Shown piece after piece: positions 22,541-34,925 of a DNA stretch of 64,000 nt. This DNA is from Trifolium pratense (lineage: Eukaryota; Streptophyta; Magnoliopsida; Fabales; Fabaceae). Every line of letters begins with the position of its first letter. Position 1 is the first letter of the stretch. The notes below the pieces were generated by a model. It had not been told where the DNA came from and searched no databases. It was given only the letters and a program-made list of their open reading frames with translations. Where the stretch lies: assembly GCF_020283565.1 (NCBI RefSeq), contig NC_060059.1, positions 39,114,338 to 39,178,337 of the forward strand, read 5' to 3'. Position numbers and translations under genes: made by a program.

Positions 22541-24702
22541 TTATATTTTTCAAGCTTAATTACACTATTGATCCTTATCTTTTATCACACTCACGAAAAT
22601 AATCTCTTTATTTTAAAATCAAATTTTTAATCCATATTTCCATATTTGTTGAAATTTTGGTCCAAACTCGTATTTTCCTCTAAAAATTGTGATTTTTTGC
22701 ATCTTGATTTGTTGTCTCAAAATCTAATGATAAAATATCACATTTGACATCGAAAGTCGCCGCACCTAAGAGAAAAAACATGAGTTGGCCTAAAATTACA
22801 ACAAATGTGACGATAGAGGATCGAAAAAAATATGCATAATATAATCAACTTTTACTTATAGTTCATTTTGAAAGAAAAAAAATATACTTCACAAAGTAAA
22901 AAGAACACACTCATCGTAATCTCCAAATCATATCTTACACCAATATTTCATGTATTGAAGTTGTTTGTGATTTGTTGAAAGTACCATTTTTGTTTGTTAG
23001 ATAGATGAAATAACAATTCACGCACATATAAATTGGAGAGATTGGAGTTCGAACTCCAATCATAGTGTCAAATTAAACAATTTTGACATTTTATTAGTTG
23101 AACTGAAATTTATGGATGTTGAAACTTGAAAGTAAGATATTCGATAACAATTTTTTTTTTAAAAAAAAAAAAAAAAAACTCACAAATTGAATACAATATC
23201 TCAATCCAGTATGCTCATATTTAGTACTACTATCTTTTATATTGTATTAAAGTATCTGAGAGTATTTCTCAGATGAAATTTTATATTATTTTAACTTTTA
23301 TTTTTACATCATGATGATATCTCACACATATAGCATTAGCATATAGCATGTATGTATTTTTGTTTTGCTCATTGAACTAGTAGTTGGTTAACAACATGTG
23401 TAGTTTTAGTATAATAAACATCATTTTTACATAACTTTTCTTTGACAACATCATTTTTCTATAGTTTTGTGTTCATTCTAACTTGTTACTATAATAAAAA
23501 GATATGATTATACCAAAAAAAATATGAAACATTTAAAGTGAACCATTATATTAAAGAGAAGATGAAATGTAGAGATAATACATTTTTTGAAAAACAAATA
23601 TGAAATATTTAAAGTGAATCATTGTATCTTTTACTAGTAAAAGAAATATTGAGTTGTTCATAGGCAAGCATTTTGATGATGTGCCACTTTAAGAAAATGT
23701 TTATAATCTCTATTAAAATCTTTTACTTATTTCTTTTAATTTATTAAATTAAATCTAAAAAAACCTAAATTAGCATCATCGTAATTGTATGAGTAACAAA
23801 AAAAATCATCATAATTGTATGCATCTTTTTACATTCCTCCAAATATAACTTATAAAATGAGAAAGTTTAGTGACTAATAAATTTACTCTCACTCTTTATA
23901 ACCACCACCCCACATTCTTTTTCTACTCATTTCTAAATCTTAATAATTGACATTTTCACTCAATCTTTGAGCGTATTTCTACCATGGTGTTATGTATTGA
24001 TATCCAACAATATTCATTTGTGCTAATGTTTAGTTTTTGTTCTTCATTTGTAGGTTGAAAGAAATATTTTTTCACTACAAATAGAATGTTAATGGATGAA
24101 AAGGTCGGTATTCTCAATTACTCTTATCAAATTATATTGTTCATTTAAAAGTTATCTTTAAAATATATTTTTTTCATAACAATGATTGTAAGTAAACAAT
24201 CTTATTTTTCTCATTTATTTATTAATATTGGTTGTTCATTTGTTATCGATAACATAAAACCGTTATATTATTTTAGTCTACTTACTCCAGATCTATGTGA
24301 TAGAACCAGAGGAAGAAAAAAATATTTACTAATTTATAGATTTTTTGTTTGAGTCATCATTTACTTTCTCCAAAATAAATCTTGGGTACGTATTCTTCAA
24401 CTTTTAATAATGTCTTATGTTTTTTTCTTACTTTTCATGTATGCCTTCACTAATTTATTGATTTCTATGGCAGAATATTGACTAAAGTATCTATTGATTT
24501 TCATGCATCCTTACGAGAAATTTGTAAAACAAATGGTCACTCATATAAGAATATCTTATCATCTATTGTATATTCAGTTTCACCATTTTATTATTTATCC
24601 ATTTTGTATTTCATATTCTTCATATATGTTAATCCATAATTTTTATGGTTGGATATCTATTATATTGATCGGCCAAATTATATCTTAAAAATTGATATAA
24701 CA
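22541..24702. other. AT-rich intergenic DNA with Helitron-like 5' ends
   Basis: No gene was seen. Two sequences resembling Helitron 5' termini occur, A/TCTTTTATATTGTATT at 23233 and A/TCTTTTACTAGTAAAAG at 23627. The second is followed by a GATGATGTGCCAC block shared with 24750. A B-box-like GGAGTTCGAACTCC occurs at about 23044. Confidence 0.45.
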
Positions 24703-25977
24703 TCTTTTACTATTAAAAGGAAGCTTGAATTGCTCTTATGCCTTCTTTGTGATGATGTGGCACCTCTAAGAGAATTTCATACCAAAGAATATATCAATAA
24801 TGAAAAATGAAAAATTTAATTAAAAGTGACCAACTAATATTATAAGACCTACAAATTTATATCTCGGTTATGGTTTAGAGAGAGACATAAATGATACTAT
24901 GGCCATCAAATTCTCATGATTGTTGGAATTCTAAAATGAAATTCTCACAAGAAGATATATCAACAAACAATTATGTATTCTTATATTATTTGTCTCAGTT
25001 TTCTTCTAAATTTGGACTTATAATGATAAATGATAGTATATAATGTAATTGAGAAAAAACTGAATTGCGCCATATTGACATTTTTGCGTCCAACTTTATT
25101 AAAAAATTCTCTGATAAAAAAAAAAAAATCTTCCTTAGAAAAAAATTAATAATATGTAATTTTACTAAAGTTATTGTATAACTATGAATATAATTTTATA
25201 TTTGATACCAGACTTTTTAGAAAAGAGAATTGATAAATACGAGAACAATAACATGTCTCTTATTAGTCCATAGAAGAAAAAATAATTGAAATCGGTTATG
25301 AGATTTATTTTATGCTTAATTGCAAATAATTGGAAACACCAATTAATAGTGTGACTTTTGATTATCTGTAAAAGAAACGGCACACTAAAATGAAAAGAAT
25401 TAAACTCCATGTGTTATTGTGGTTTTTGCATAAAGAGTTTTAATTTCTTATGCTATAAATTAACCTTTGCATAGTTAATTTATAAAAATATAATGAAATG
25501 ATAACTAAACACTCATTACAATTTAATCTTATGATTGTTGGAATGATTCTCAATGTAACCATGGTCTTTATATAACTAATATCTATTCACATGTATCACA
25601 TGGAGCACGTCAATTTGATCGGAAGTTTTCCTTCTATTTAAACCATGGATTTGATATGTTTTGTAAAAAAAAATGTATGTCTCAACTACATTAGAAATAA
25701 TTTGAATGTATATGACCTATGCAAAAGCTTAAAAGTTAAAGGCTATAATTTATTTTACGACATCTCTATAAGCGAACTTTAAATTGCTCTTATGTCTCAT
25801 ATTTTCTTATTCTTTTTTGACCAATAATACATTAAAGAGGAGTTAAATAAGCTATTTTAATATCTATCATTTAATTATATGATATTATTATATTTATAAC
25901 AATTATTATTTTTCATTTATAAAAATATTTTAATATATATTTAATCGAACCCGTGCAACGCACGGATTTATCCCTAG
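24703..25977 (+). mobile_element. non-autonomous Helitron
   Basis: The 3' end has the hairpin CCGTGCAACGCACGG (25951-25965), nine bases, then CTAG followed by T, the classic Helitron terminus and insertion site. A 5' end of Helitron style begins after an A at 24703 with TCTTTTACTATTAAAAGG. A second similar 5' end begins at 25763 (TCTCTATAAGCG), so the element could instead be only 215 bp long, nested in an older one. No Rep/helicase protein is visible. Confidence 0.7.
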
Positions 25978-26309
25978 TATTTCATAACACAAGGAAATCA
26001 CCTAAACTATAACATTCTCCGTTGCATCAATAATATTTTTTTTCTAGCACACCATATTTTTTATTTTATTATTTTTTATAAAAATAGCCGCTTAGAAAAG
26101 AACTTAATAGATAAAAAAACACTATTGGGAGAATTATTTTGAAAGCGATACTGGACATATGGATTTGTGATAATTTTCTGATTAAAAATACAACTTTAAT
26201 TTTCAAATTGAATTCAATTTCTTTTGTCCCTATGACTCTCATGGTTATCAGGTAAATTTTCTTGTAAATTTGCTTATACGTACTTTTATAGTGTAATTTC
26301 CATTGAAGT

Positions 26310-26580
26310 TATTCTTCCAAATGCAACAATCCTCAATAGTATTAACGAAGCAAGGGGTGAATTCGACATTAAAAACACCCACAATTTAGAATGTGACTCC
26401 AAACAAGCTTACCCAATAGGGCAACATTAAATTCTAAAAATGCATAGACCTCGTACCCATACCATCAAAATGCAAAGGTTGAAGGATTTTCTTCCAGCTC
26501 ACCATATGCATGGCCATATTCTTCATACCATTCCAAATGAAGTTTCTCACGTTTATGTAGAATAATGAAAATATTATTCA
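26310..26580 (-). pseudogene. LINE reverse transcriptase remnant
   Basis: The minus strand reads RNFIWNGMKNMAMHMVSWKK, then after a gap AFLEFNVALLGKLVWSHIL. These match the conserved thumb-region blocks of plant L1-type ORF2 (compare RNFIWKG...VGWSSI and AMLGKLVW in the intact copy at 59051-61165). Flanking frames are broken. Confidence 0.7.
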
Positions 26581-27269
26581 ATTTTAACTTGGTCTCACAC
26601 TATCATATACTGGTAACTAACTTTCCTATTGTTTCTAAAATCATATATTAATAACTAAGTTTCCTATTGTTTCTCTCAAATTAAATTTGTTTAACGTGCA
26701 TCATAATTTTAACACACCTTACCTTAATCTTCTCATTTATTGTTATTACTCATGAGTAGAGCATATAAAGGAAAACCTACTGATATACTTTTTGTAGAGC
26801 AATAACTTTTGTTCAAACACAATAACTTAGTTTATAAAATAATTCTTTCATAGAAAGGCCCGAGTCATATCGGTGTCTATTTCTCGCGTATTGAGATAGC
26901 CTCGACATGTTTATCATCGAGAAGAATCGGTTATATTCTAAGAAAAGTGCCTCTGATGATTTACTTTACCTAAGGTTAGTCTGTTTGTTATTTATTTGGC
27001 CCAACCATGTTTAATATTACCACCATATACCATCAAACAAAATGTTGACTCAACAAATATCTTCTCATCCAATAAGGGCAAGTCGCGTATCAATTTCGTG
27101 CCCAAATGAATGATCAATTTTTATGCAATGCAGCATGGTGAGTTTGAGTCCATAATTAATATGCAATTGACTATACCCATTTTATATATTATGTTCAAGC
27201 ACTTGACTGTGAGATTACAGACAATTTGATATAACAAGCCCAATTTTTAAGAAATAAAACTAAAACATA

Positions 27270-27560
27270 TTTGAAGTTGGCAATTTAAGAGGCAGAATGT
27301 CATTGACTATGTAGACTTAGATATATTCTATAGTATTTATTAAGAGACAGTTTAAGAGATAAGGATTGAGATAAGATGAAGTTGGCAATTGAAGAGGTGG
27401 AGACTGTCACTGGGTATCTAGACTGAGATATGTTTTATAGTATTTTTTAAGAGATAGTTTAAGAGATAAGGACTGAGATAAGATGAAGTTGGCAATTGAA
27501 GATGTGGAGACTGAGATATGTTTTACAGTATTTATTAAGAGATAGGAACTGAGATAAGAA
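27270..27560. repeat. about 105-bp tandem repeat, nearly three units
   Basis: The block GATGAAGTTGGCAATTGAAG recurs at about 27276, 27381 and 27488. Each is followed by GACTGAGATATGTTTTA-like and AAGAGATAAGGACTGAGATA-like segments. The third unit is shortened. The array lies about 0.95 kb upstream of the DUF1350 gene. Region 25978-26309 and the stretches up to 28513 hold nothing else I can name. Confidence 0.85.
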
Positions 27561-28513
27561 AGGACTGTGTATGCAGAGTGCAGATTGATAAATGTAAAGT
27601 GAAAATGAAAATACTGTTTCTGACCCTCTAACTAATACATTCTCATTCATTGCACCACTTCATCAAAATTTTCAACCTCTCACTTGGTTTCTTCATCTGG
27701 TGTATGAACATTGAACCATATAAATCTCAGCTATATGTTTTTTCATTTTTGCCAAGGTGGCTATGTTATTAAAAAATATTGAATGGCCACATGCACACTT
27801 TTCTTTAACATTGTTTGCTTTATAGGAAAGATAAGAGGAGAGAAAGAAAGTAGGTGAATAGATCCATTATTTGGTAACACTGTAAAAAGGGACGGAAAGA
27901 AAGTTTTAAGAGGCATACAATGTTAACCAGAGATAATACATTTTTAAAAATAATGAAATAAATTATTTTCACATTTTCATAGTTACCAACAAAACTTTAA
28001 CAAAAAATAGTTACTAAAAATTGTACACAATAATTCATTTTAAAAATCTATTGTTTATAAGTAAAATTTAAAAATATAAAATATTTGCATGACTTTATCA
28101 TTGTAAACAAAAAAATGCTAATAAGTGCCCCTCTAGTGTCCGTCCTAGGGGCACTAGTTAACGAGTATGGTATAAAAGTATTGGAACTTGTGTAATCTAT
28201 TTTTTTAAAGTAAAATAATTGTTTTTTTCAATGCAAAAATTATTTCTTTTAGTATCCTTAACTAATATCCGGAGTACTCGTTAGCACGACCCAACAAAAA
28301 AAGTTGATAATTCAAAATTCGCCTTAGCATAAACTAATTTAATTATCTCAACTTATTCGTCTTAGAAAAAACTCATTAAGGCAAGGTTAATATGTTGATT
28401 GTTCATTATTTTAAACAACATAGAGAGGCCACAAAATCGTGGCGAATTCTTCAACACACAGACGGACAGACCATTGTTTTTTAACAAACAACACTTTCCA
28501 ATTGCATAAGCCA

Positions 28514-31500
28514 ATGGCGACCTCTTCCTTCTTAGCCTCAAATTTCAAATTCACACTCCCTTCGAAGAATCCTAGGTATCTCTTTGTGTTTCATGGATTC
28601 AGACACCAACACCCAAATGGTTGTTCATTCAACAAATGTTCCAAATTTCAATCTATGTCTACTAAGATAGTGTCAGCTACTACAAGAACAGCTTCTGATA
28701 CGTATGTTGGAAGAGACAATAGCAAGATTTACAACTTGGACTCTTGTCTTGTGATTCCACCACCTACTTCAACCAAACCTAGAGCTATAATCAAATTCAT
28801 TGGTGGTGCTTTCATTGGTGCTATTCCTCAACTTACTTATGGGTATTATTATTATTATTCACTCTTACCCTTTTGATTTTTTAATGTAAAGTTTGATTTT
28901 TTGATTGTTGGTAATATAAAATATTCAATTTTTATTTACTTTGCAAATTGTAGATATCTAATAGAGTTATTGGCAAAAGAAGGTTTTGTTGTTGTGGTGG
29001 TGCCTTATAATGTGACATTTGATCATTCTCTTGCTGCCAAACAAGTATATGAGAAGTTTCATACTTGTTTGGATACAATCCTTACTTCTGGATTGCCTCA
29101 AGCCAATTTGTCACCTGCACAGCTTGGAGACCTTCCTATTTTCTCTGTTGGCCATAGGTAAGCCCTTAGCTGGGTTGTTTTGTTTTGTTTAGTATGTAGT
29201 AGTACATTAAGGGCGCGTTTGATTCGCTAAAAAATAAGGGACTAGACAAAACAACTTCCGATGTACCGTGTTTGATTTTATAACTGTTCCTGAGACTGGA
29301 TAAACTGGGGGGCCAAAGAACCGGACAAAAACTGAAATTTTTGTCACACACTGAACCACGGGACAACTTTTTGTCCACCAAACATCGTATAAGATAAAAT
29401 TTGTTCAATTCCTTAAATTTTGTCCTGTGTTATGGTCTGTTTGTTCTGTCCAATCCTTACCTTTTGTAGGTCAAAGACCCTAACACTTTAGATTGAAAGT
29501 GTGTCTGGTGGCTGATACGTGTTAACATGTGTCGGCACCGACACATGTTTACATTGAGTTATTCTATTTTCATAAATTATTATTTGTGTCGACGTGTCGG
29601 TTCATCTTTGTGTTGATGCTTCATAGTTTAGTTAGTACCAAACTTTTTAGTTAGTACCAAACTTATATGAATTAAGGTCAAGTAACATTTTTTTTTTCTT
29701 TTCAATTTTTAGCAATGGTGCACTTCTTCAAGTACTCATAGGAAGCTTATTTTCTGAGAAATTACCCAAGGTTTGGCTATTGTTATGGCTGCTGGAGTAC
29801 AAAAAGGGTTTTGATATAGTATTATATTGAATTAAAATTTTATAAGCATCTTATTTTATGGAAGTATAATGCAGATTTTAAAATTTTATTTTCTTTAATA
29901 AAACTTATAGACTTATAGTTATATCAATTCAAGGAATGTGATGAAAAGATATGTATCTCTTGTGGAAGGCTAATGCTGTAATCGCTTACAACAACAGACC
30001 AGCGACAGAGGCGGTCCCTTACTTTGAGCAGGTATTAACAATACTCATACTTGTTGAATGCTAATAATGCAGTTTATCTAAGAATCATTATTATAGGTTA
30101 CCTTTTTAGAGTGATTGATTTATGTGGTTGTGATTAAGGATATTTCCGATAGGCTATATACACCTTGCCAGTCGATGCAGAAAGTTTTGTTGTGAAAGTT
30201 AAAATTTAGTTTGTAGAATGAATTTACTATGTTACATAGAAGTACTAAATATTGCTTTCGTAACATATGGCTTTAATAAGAATGTTCTTTGAAGAAATAT
30301 TCATTGTTTGGACACAATTTATTGACATACCTAGATAATTTACTGATTTACGCAAAGTAATTAAGGTGGTGATGGAAAAAATCTAAGCATACTAAATCCA
30401 GAAATGTACTAGAAATATAACATTTATACATGCAATTAGGTTCAACTAGTATATAAGCATTAGTGTCACACCATCAACTTGCTGAAAATTTAAGCTAAAT
30501 TTATTAAGTCAAGAACATTAAATTCTATTTTTGGTGGAATCGATTATTCCCTTTTATTCTTACCATTCAATACATCATTAGAACCACTGAAATAAAATAT
30601 GATTCTGGACATAATTTCATTTACGGCCTTAAGGAGTAAATATGTTCTTTGAAAGAGCTTATCTCATTCATCTTCATACTGCATTTCATATGATTCAAAA
30701 CATGTGTGTAAGTCGCTTATCTCAATTATGATTCAAAACTTTGCATTGTTGTCCTGCAGTTGGGACCTGCAGTCAGCCAGATGATGCCGGTCGTGGAAGC
30801 AAATCCTATTTACTCAATAGCTAGAAATGCACCAGGTATCTTCCAACTCACGAGGAAGCAATATCGCCATTGCTAAATTTTTTAGAATACGAAACATATT
30901 TACTTTATATTAATCCTACAGTCCTACTCATTCATTATCACCTCACACCAGTTAGAGAATTTAGAAATTGTGGTACAATAATTTTGTTCTAAATAAGTCC
31001 TTTTCTGACACCCAAAATTGTTATTTTATTTATGAAAGGTCAAAATTGTTGTTCATCTTCTAAGAACATAACTCTGATGAAAGCTAGTCGGCTGACAATT
31101 AGACTTTTTCTTTCTTCGACTGAGCCTAATCATCTCTCCTACTTTCTTGGCTGTCTTCTGTTTTTGGCTTATGCTTAGAATTATTTTTGTGTCAATAACA
31201 TAACGGTTATTTGAGTGATGGACATGCTTCCTCAATCCACGGCCCTATTTCTTAGGAGAAGCTCTCCCCTTTCCCTAGTTCAAATTCGTGGCCACATCAT
31301 TCTGTTACTTGCAGCAGGCTTTATTCCTATCCTTGCCCCCAATCCGCTTTTCTCCTAGATTTGTGGCACTGGGATGAAGTGTCGTAATTTTCCTTTGTGA
31401 TCTTCCGGAACCCTAGTAACACCGTTCATAAGTCCGACACATTTACTGAAGCTTTGGCTCATCGGCTGACAATTAGACTTTTTCTTTCTTCGACTGAGCC

Positions 31501-32748
31501 TAATCATCTCACCTACATTCTTGACTGTCTTCCGTTTTTGGCTTATGCTTAGAGTTATTTTTTGGTCATAATATGACGGTGCCTATAGTTATATAATGAT
31601 AATGCATGCCATCTGCAACTTGCATAGGAGATGCATGGAAGATGGCGCTGGATACTTTTGGATCAATTCTGCAGGAAAGTGAGCGGGAAGTTCTGAACTC
31701 TATAACTAAATTTGTTGATCAGCTGCCTTTAGTAATGAGTGAGGTATGTGTTAAATATTGCTTTTGGTTTTGTGACTCCAGTTATTGATTATTTACCTAC
31801 CGCATCCATGAGTTTTTTTCCAGTTAATTTTTCTTCCATTTGATGCTTATAATCCCTTAGATTAATCTATAAAAGCTTATGAAAATCTTTGTGACCATGG
31901 TTTCTAATGATATACTCCTATGAAGTACTGACACAAACACTAACAAAGGACTCGACATTGACATGTAAACACTGGTAATGATTTGAGAAAGTAGAAGTGA
32001 TTGAATGTAACACTTGAATGCCTTCACAGATAATGATTGAAAACTACGAAGCCCAACGTGAGCATGGTTAAATATCCATGTCTTGCAAGGAAAATTTCAC
32101 CGTGATACTTAAAACACACTCTTTTTACAAGTTAATGGGTTGTATATACATGTATGTAATTTCTTATCGATGTGTGTATATATCTCTGTCAGGTTACGCA
32201 GGGAGTCTCAGAGTTCAAGCCAACACCATCCGAAAATCGCGATTGCTTTAAAACTTCATACAATGTCAAACACACGTTATTGGTTTGTCCGATGCCCTAT
32301 ATATCAGAACTATAATTTTGAAAGATGGCGAGCATTAGTAACATGTGTCTGATGTTGTCTTTCTTTTTGTCTCTTAATAAGGTGAAATTCAATTCCGACA
32401 CAATTGACGAAACAAATATTGTTGAAGAAACACTCAAGCCTCGCGTGGAATCCTTTGGTGGGACAGTAGAAAAAGTAGAATTGAGTGGTAACCACATCAC
32501 ACCATGCATCCAGGTAAAACTTCTCCGCACCATCATTCTTATAAAAGCGTTATGTTTCATCATTATTTTTTTGTTGCTTCTTTTTCATTGCTTGGTGGTT
32601 ACTTCGACTTCAGGAACCAAGATGGCAAGTGGGAAAGTTGTATACTCCAGCAGATGCTGTTGCTCAAAGACTTAAATCTCTTTCTTTGAGTGATATTAGA
32701 ATCCTTGCCACAACCATTAGTGATTGGTTCAAACGTTTTGAGGATTGA
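28514..32748 (+). CDS. DUF1350 alpha/beta-hydrolase-like protein, probably plastid
   Basis: Nine exons (28514-28842, 28954-29157, 29713-29770, 29969-30031, 30760-30835, 31628-31743, 32193-32282, 32382-32513, 32614-32748) give 400 residues. The first 60 or so are Ser/Phe/Lys-rich and acid-poor, like a chloroplast transit peptide. The start at 28514 (MATSS) is the first ATG in the frame; the frame continues upstream without one. The core begins IIKFIGGAFIGA and continues YLIELLAKEGFVVVVVPYNVTFDH. The nucleophile elbow GHSNG (S178) is split by intron 2, which supports a serine alpha/beta-hydrolase fold. The SGNHITPCI block near the end may supply the catalytic His. The family is conserved in plants and cyanobacteria; I know of no established substrate. 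Confidence 0.88.
29200..29460. mobile_element. MITE-like insertion in DUF1350 gene intron 2
   Basis: The left end GGGCGCGTTTGATTCGCT has the style of hAT/Mutator MITE termini. An inverted match at the right is not clear, so the boundary is approximate. Confidence 0.35.
29485..29635. repeat. dispersed intronic repeat, copy 4
   Basis: It shares AACACTTTAGATTGAAAG and the GTGTCGGCACCGACAC palindromic style with the copies in the VTE4 and AIP2 introns. Confidence 0.5.
31089..31563. repeat. 100-bp direct repeats about 373 bp apart in DUF1350 intron 5
   Basis: The block beginning TCGGCTGACAATTAGACTTT runs from 31089 to about 31190 and again from 31462 to about 31563 with a few differences. The arrangement of two terminal direct repeats around about 270 bp resembles a small LTR-type (TRIM) element, but no primer-binding site or duplication is visible. 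Confidence 0.7.
31900..32075. repeat. dispersed intronic repeat, copy 5
   Basis: It shares CGACATTGACATGTAAAC and GTGATTGAATGTAAC with the copy at 1205-1375. It lies in intron 6 of the DUF1350 gene. Confidence 0.5.
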
Positions 32749-33082
32749 AGTGCTATAACAGAAGATTTGCATTGCATATATAATGCAATATAGTTTTGGT
32801 TATTACAAACTTTGAATCTGGTTATGATAATTGAAGATCATCCACTTACATGCTGTATATGTGTATTAATGATTCAAGAATCTAGAAGACAATCTTAGTG
32901 TAAGATAACTCCCATTATTAAGAATACTTATTGGATTGGATATTGAGAGATATTGATACACAATGATCCAACACAAATATATTCATCTATCTTGTTCTTG
33001 GTATACTTTTTTTTTTTTTTTTGCCATTTCTTTTCAGCCGTTATTGCATTTATTTACATTTGTTACATATTGTCTTTGATTT

Positions 33083-34258
33083 TCATGCATTCACTAAATT
33101 TATTTACTACTAGCATTTAATTTGACCTATCGAGAGCAGGGAGCCTCACTTTGAACTTTGAGCAACCTTAAGTATTTAAGTAGTAAGCCTAACCTTAGAT
33201 GAGTCCTTTCCTAATTCTCCAAAACCTCCTTTATCACATAATCAAGAAATCACGAGTTCGCGGTCATGCGTGGATGGAGCAAAAGAAGTAATTCATCAAT
33301 CAAGTAGCATGTATTAAATTACACCAATCAATAAGAAATACAATAAGAAGGTGGACAAGATTTTAAATTTGTTCACAACCCATATAAGATCACTGCTACA
33401 TTTGCAACTCTAAATTTTATCCATAACCAACTTCTAAGTTAACCATTTCCGACCCATGCAATGCATCCTCAACATTTAATTTAATTACAATTTGGATTTT
33501 ATATAGCCTATTGGAAATGGGACCATATGGAAGAGGTCACTACTTGTGTTGTGATCTAAGAGCAAGGCATGGTAGCTAGAAATCTAGAATGGCTCATGTC
33601 TTCTTACAATATTTGAAGACAAGTAAAGGACCAGGAAAGTGGGCGAGTAATATATTAATGTAATTATACATTGGTTTTTGAAATAATGTAACCTTACCTT
33701 AGTCAAAACTTATTTATAGAGCTTGCACAATTAATATAAAAATATAGAGTCAAAAGGAAAATATGCATTCCAAATGTAAATAAGTGAAGTGTCTGGTGTA
33801 TAAACCCCGGCTACTGCACATATAGTATGATGTCCCTACCAACTGAGTTAAGCTTACGTAAACGATTTAACCCACTTTTACATGAATATATTTACACATA
33901 AATTATTTTAAATATAATTTACTTTTAATCAGAATCAATCGATTTGAAATAAATTTTTGTCATCGTATAACCGAACATATAGTACTAGAATGGAGTTAAT
34001 GGAACAAAAATGTGTCTGCAACATGCTTTGATCCTTAACAATTAATTTGTCCTGGAACTAGTACTTGTGAGTGTCCCTTACTTGGACCATCCTACTAGTA
34101 GTACTAGATGCTTTTGTCTATGGTCCAATTCTAATAAATCTACATGTCGTGCCTCTTAAATTGGGTGGGGAAAACCAAGCCTCATGCATTAAGTTTGTTG
34201 ATGAATCTTACGATTGTGTTTGGTAAATTGTAGATTGAATTTGAAGCAACTACTACAA
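33083..34258. repeat. segmental duplication, left copy (pairs with 41806-43728)
   Basis: Long blocks match the other copy closely, for example the part around AGAAATACAATAAGAAGGTG (33340 versus 42478) and the part around CATCCTACTAGTAGTACTAG (34088 versus 43557). This copy lacks about 0.44 kb near 33140 and about 0.1 kb near 33480 that the other has. It also lacks the Stowaway MITE, giving the empty site at about 34063. It includes a SINE fragment at about 33785-33865. Confidence 0.85.
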
Positions 34259-34925
34259 CCTGTTTCACCTATGCGGGTTAAAAGGTCATTTTCCATGGTG
34301 GGAGACCTAGGTGCCTTTCCCATGCTAGAAGGCGCCTTTATTAATACATTGAAGTATCAACTTAGACGCTAAGAGTATCCACAATGAAGCACTCCAACTT
34401 TAAGTATTTAGATGAGTCTCACATTGACACATCACTAATTTATTGTTTTTTAATAATAGTACCTAATATAGGTACTCAACCCCTCCAATGAAACACTTCT
34501 TAAAAAATCTTAAAATGGGTCCTATCAATAACTCTACATCATTACAATAACTTATTATTTAATTATCTATTTTATAATATAAATTGATTGAATGATAAAA
34601 TTATAAAATTAGTATATACTATTTTTTTATAATTCAAAAAAATAATTAAAATACGAAATTTAATTTAAAATAATATTGCCAAATTTTAAGAATGACATAA
34701 TTAAAAAATAATTTAAAATAACATTACATAATTTTAAAAATGATTAATTTTGTCGTAAACGATCAATGTCGTTTTTGTTGGGTTTTCTTAAGTATTCAGC
34801 AATGTCGTTTTTGCCAAGAGCTTCTACAATGGGAAGGAATGTATCCCTCCGCATTCGAAATCTTCTACGAAATTGTTCCTATGTGTATATTGGATTGTTG
34901 GAGAAATGTAATTGAATAATCTAGT
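34259..34925. other. intergenic, AT-rich repeat-like
   Basis: A MITE-style end (AGAGTATCCACAATGAAGCA) occurs at 34371. No partner end or gene is visible. Confidence 0.3.

Noticed and set aside
26840..27130. Possible copia-type polyprotein remnant on the minus strand
   Set aside because: A few residues looked suggestive, but no block matched clearly in order, so I did not list it.
28439..28513. Upstream extension of the DUF1350 protein start
   Set aside because: It would need a GTG start codon; the first ATG in frame is at 28514 and it begins a normal transit-peptide-like sequence.
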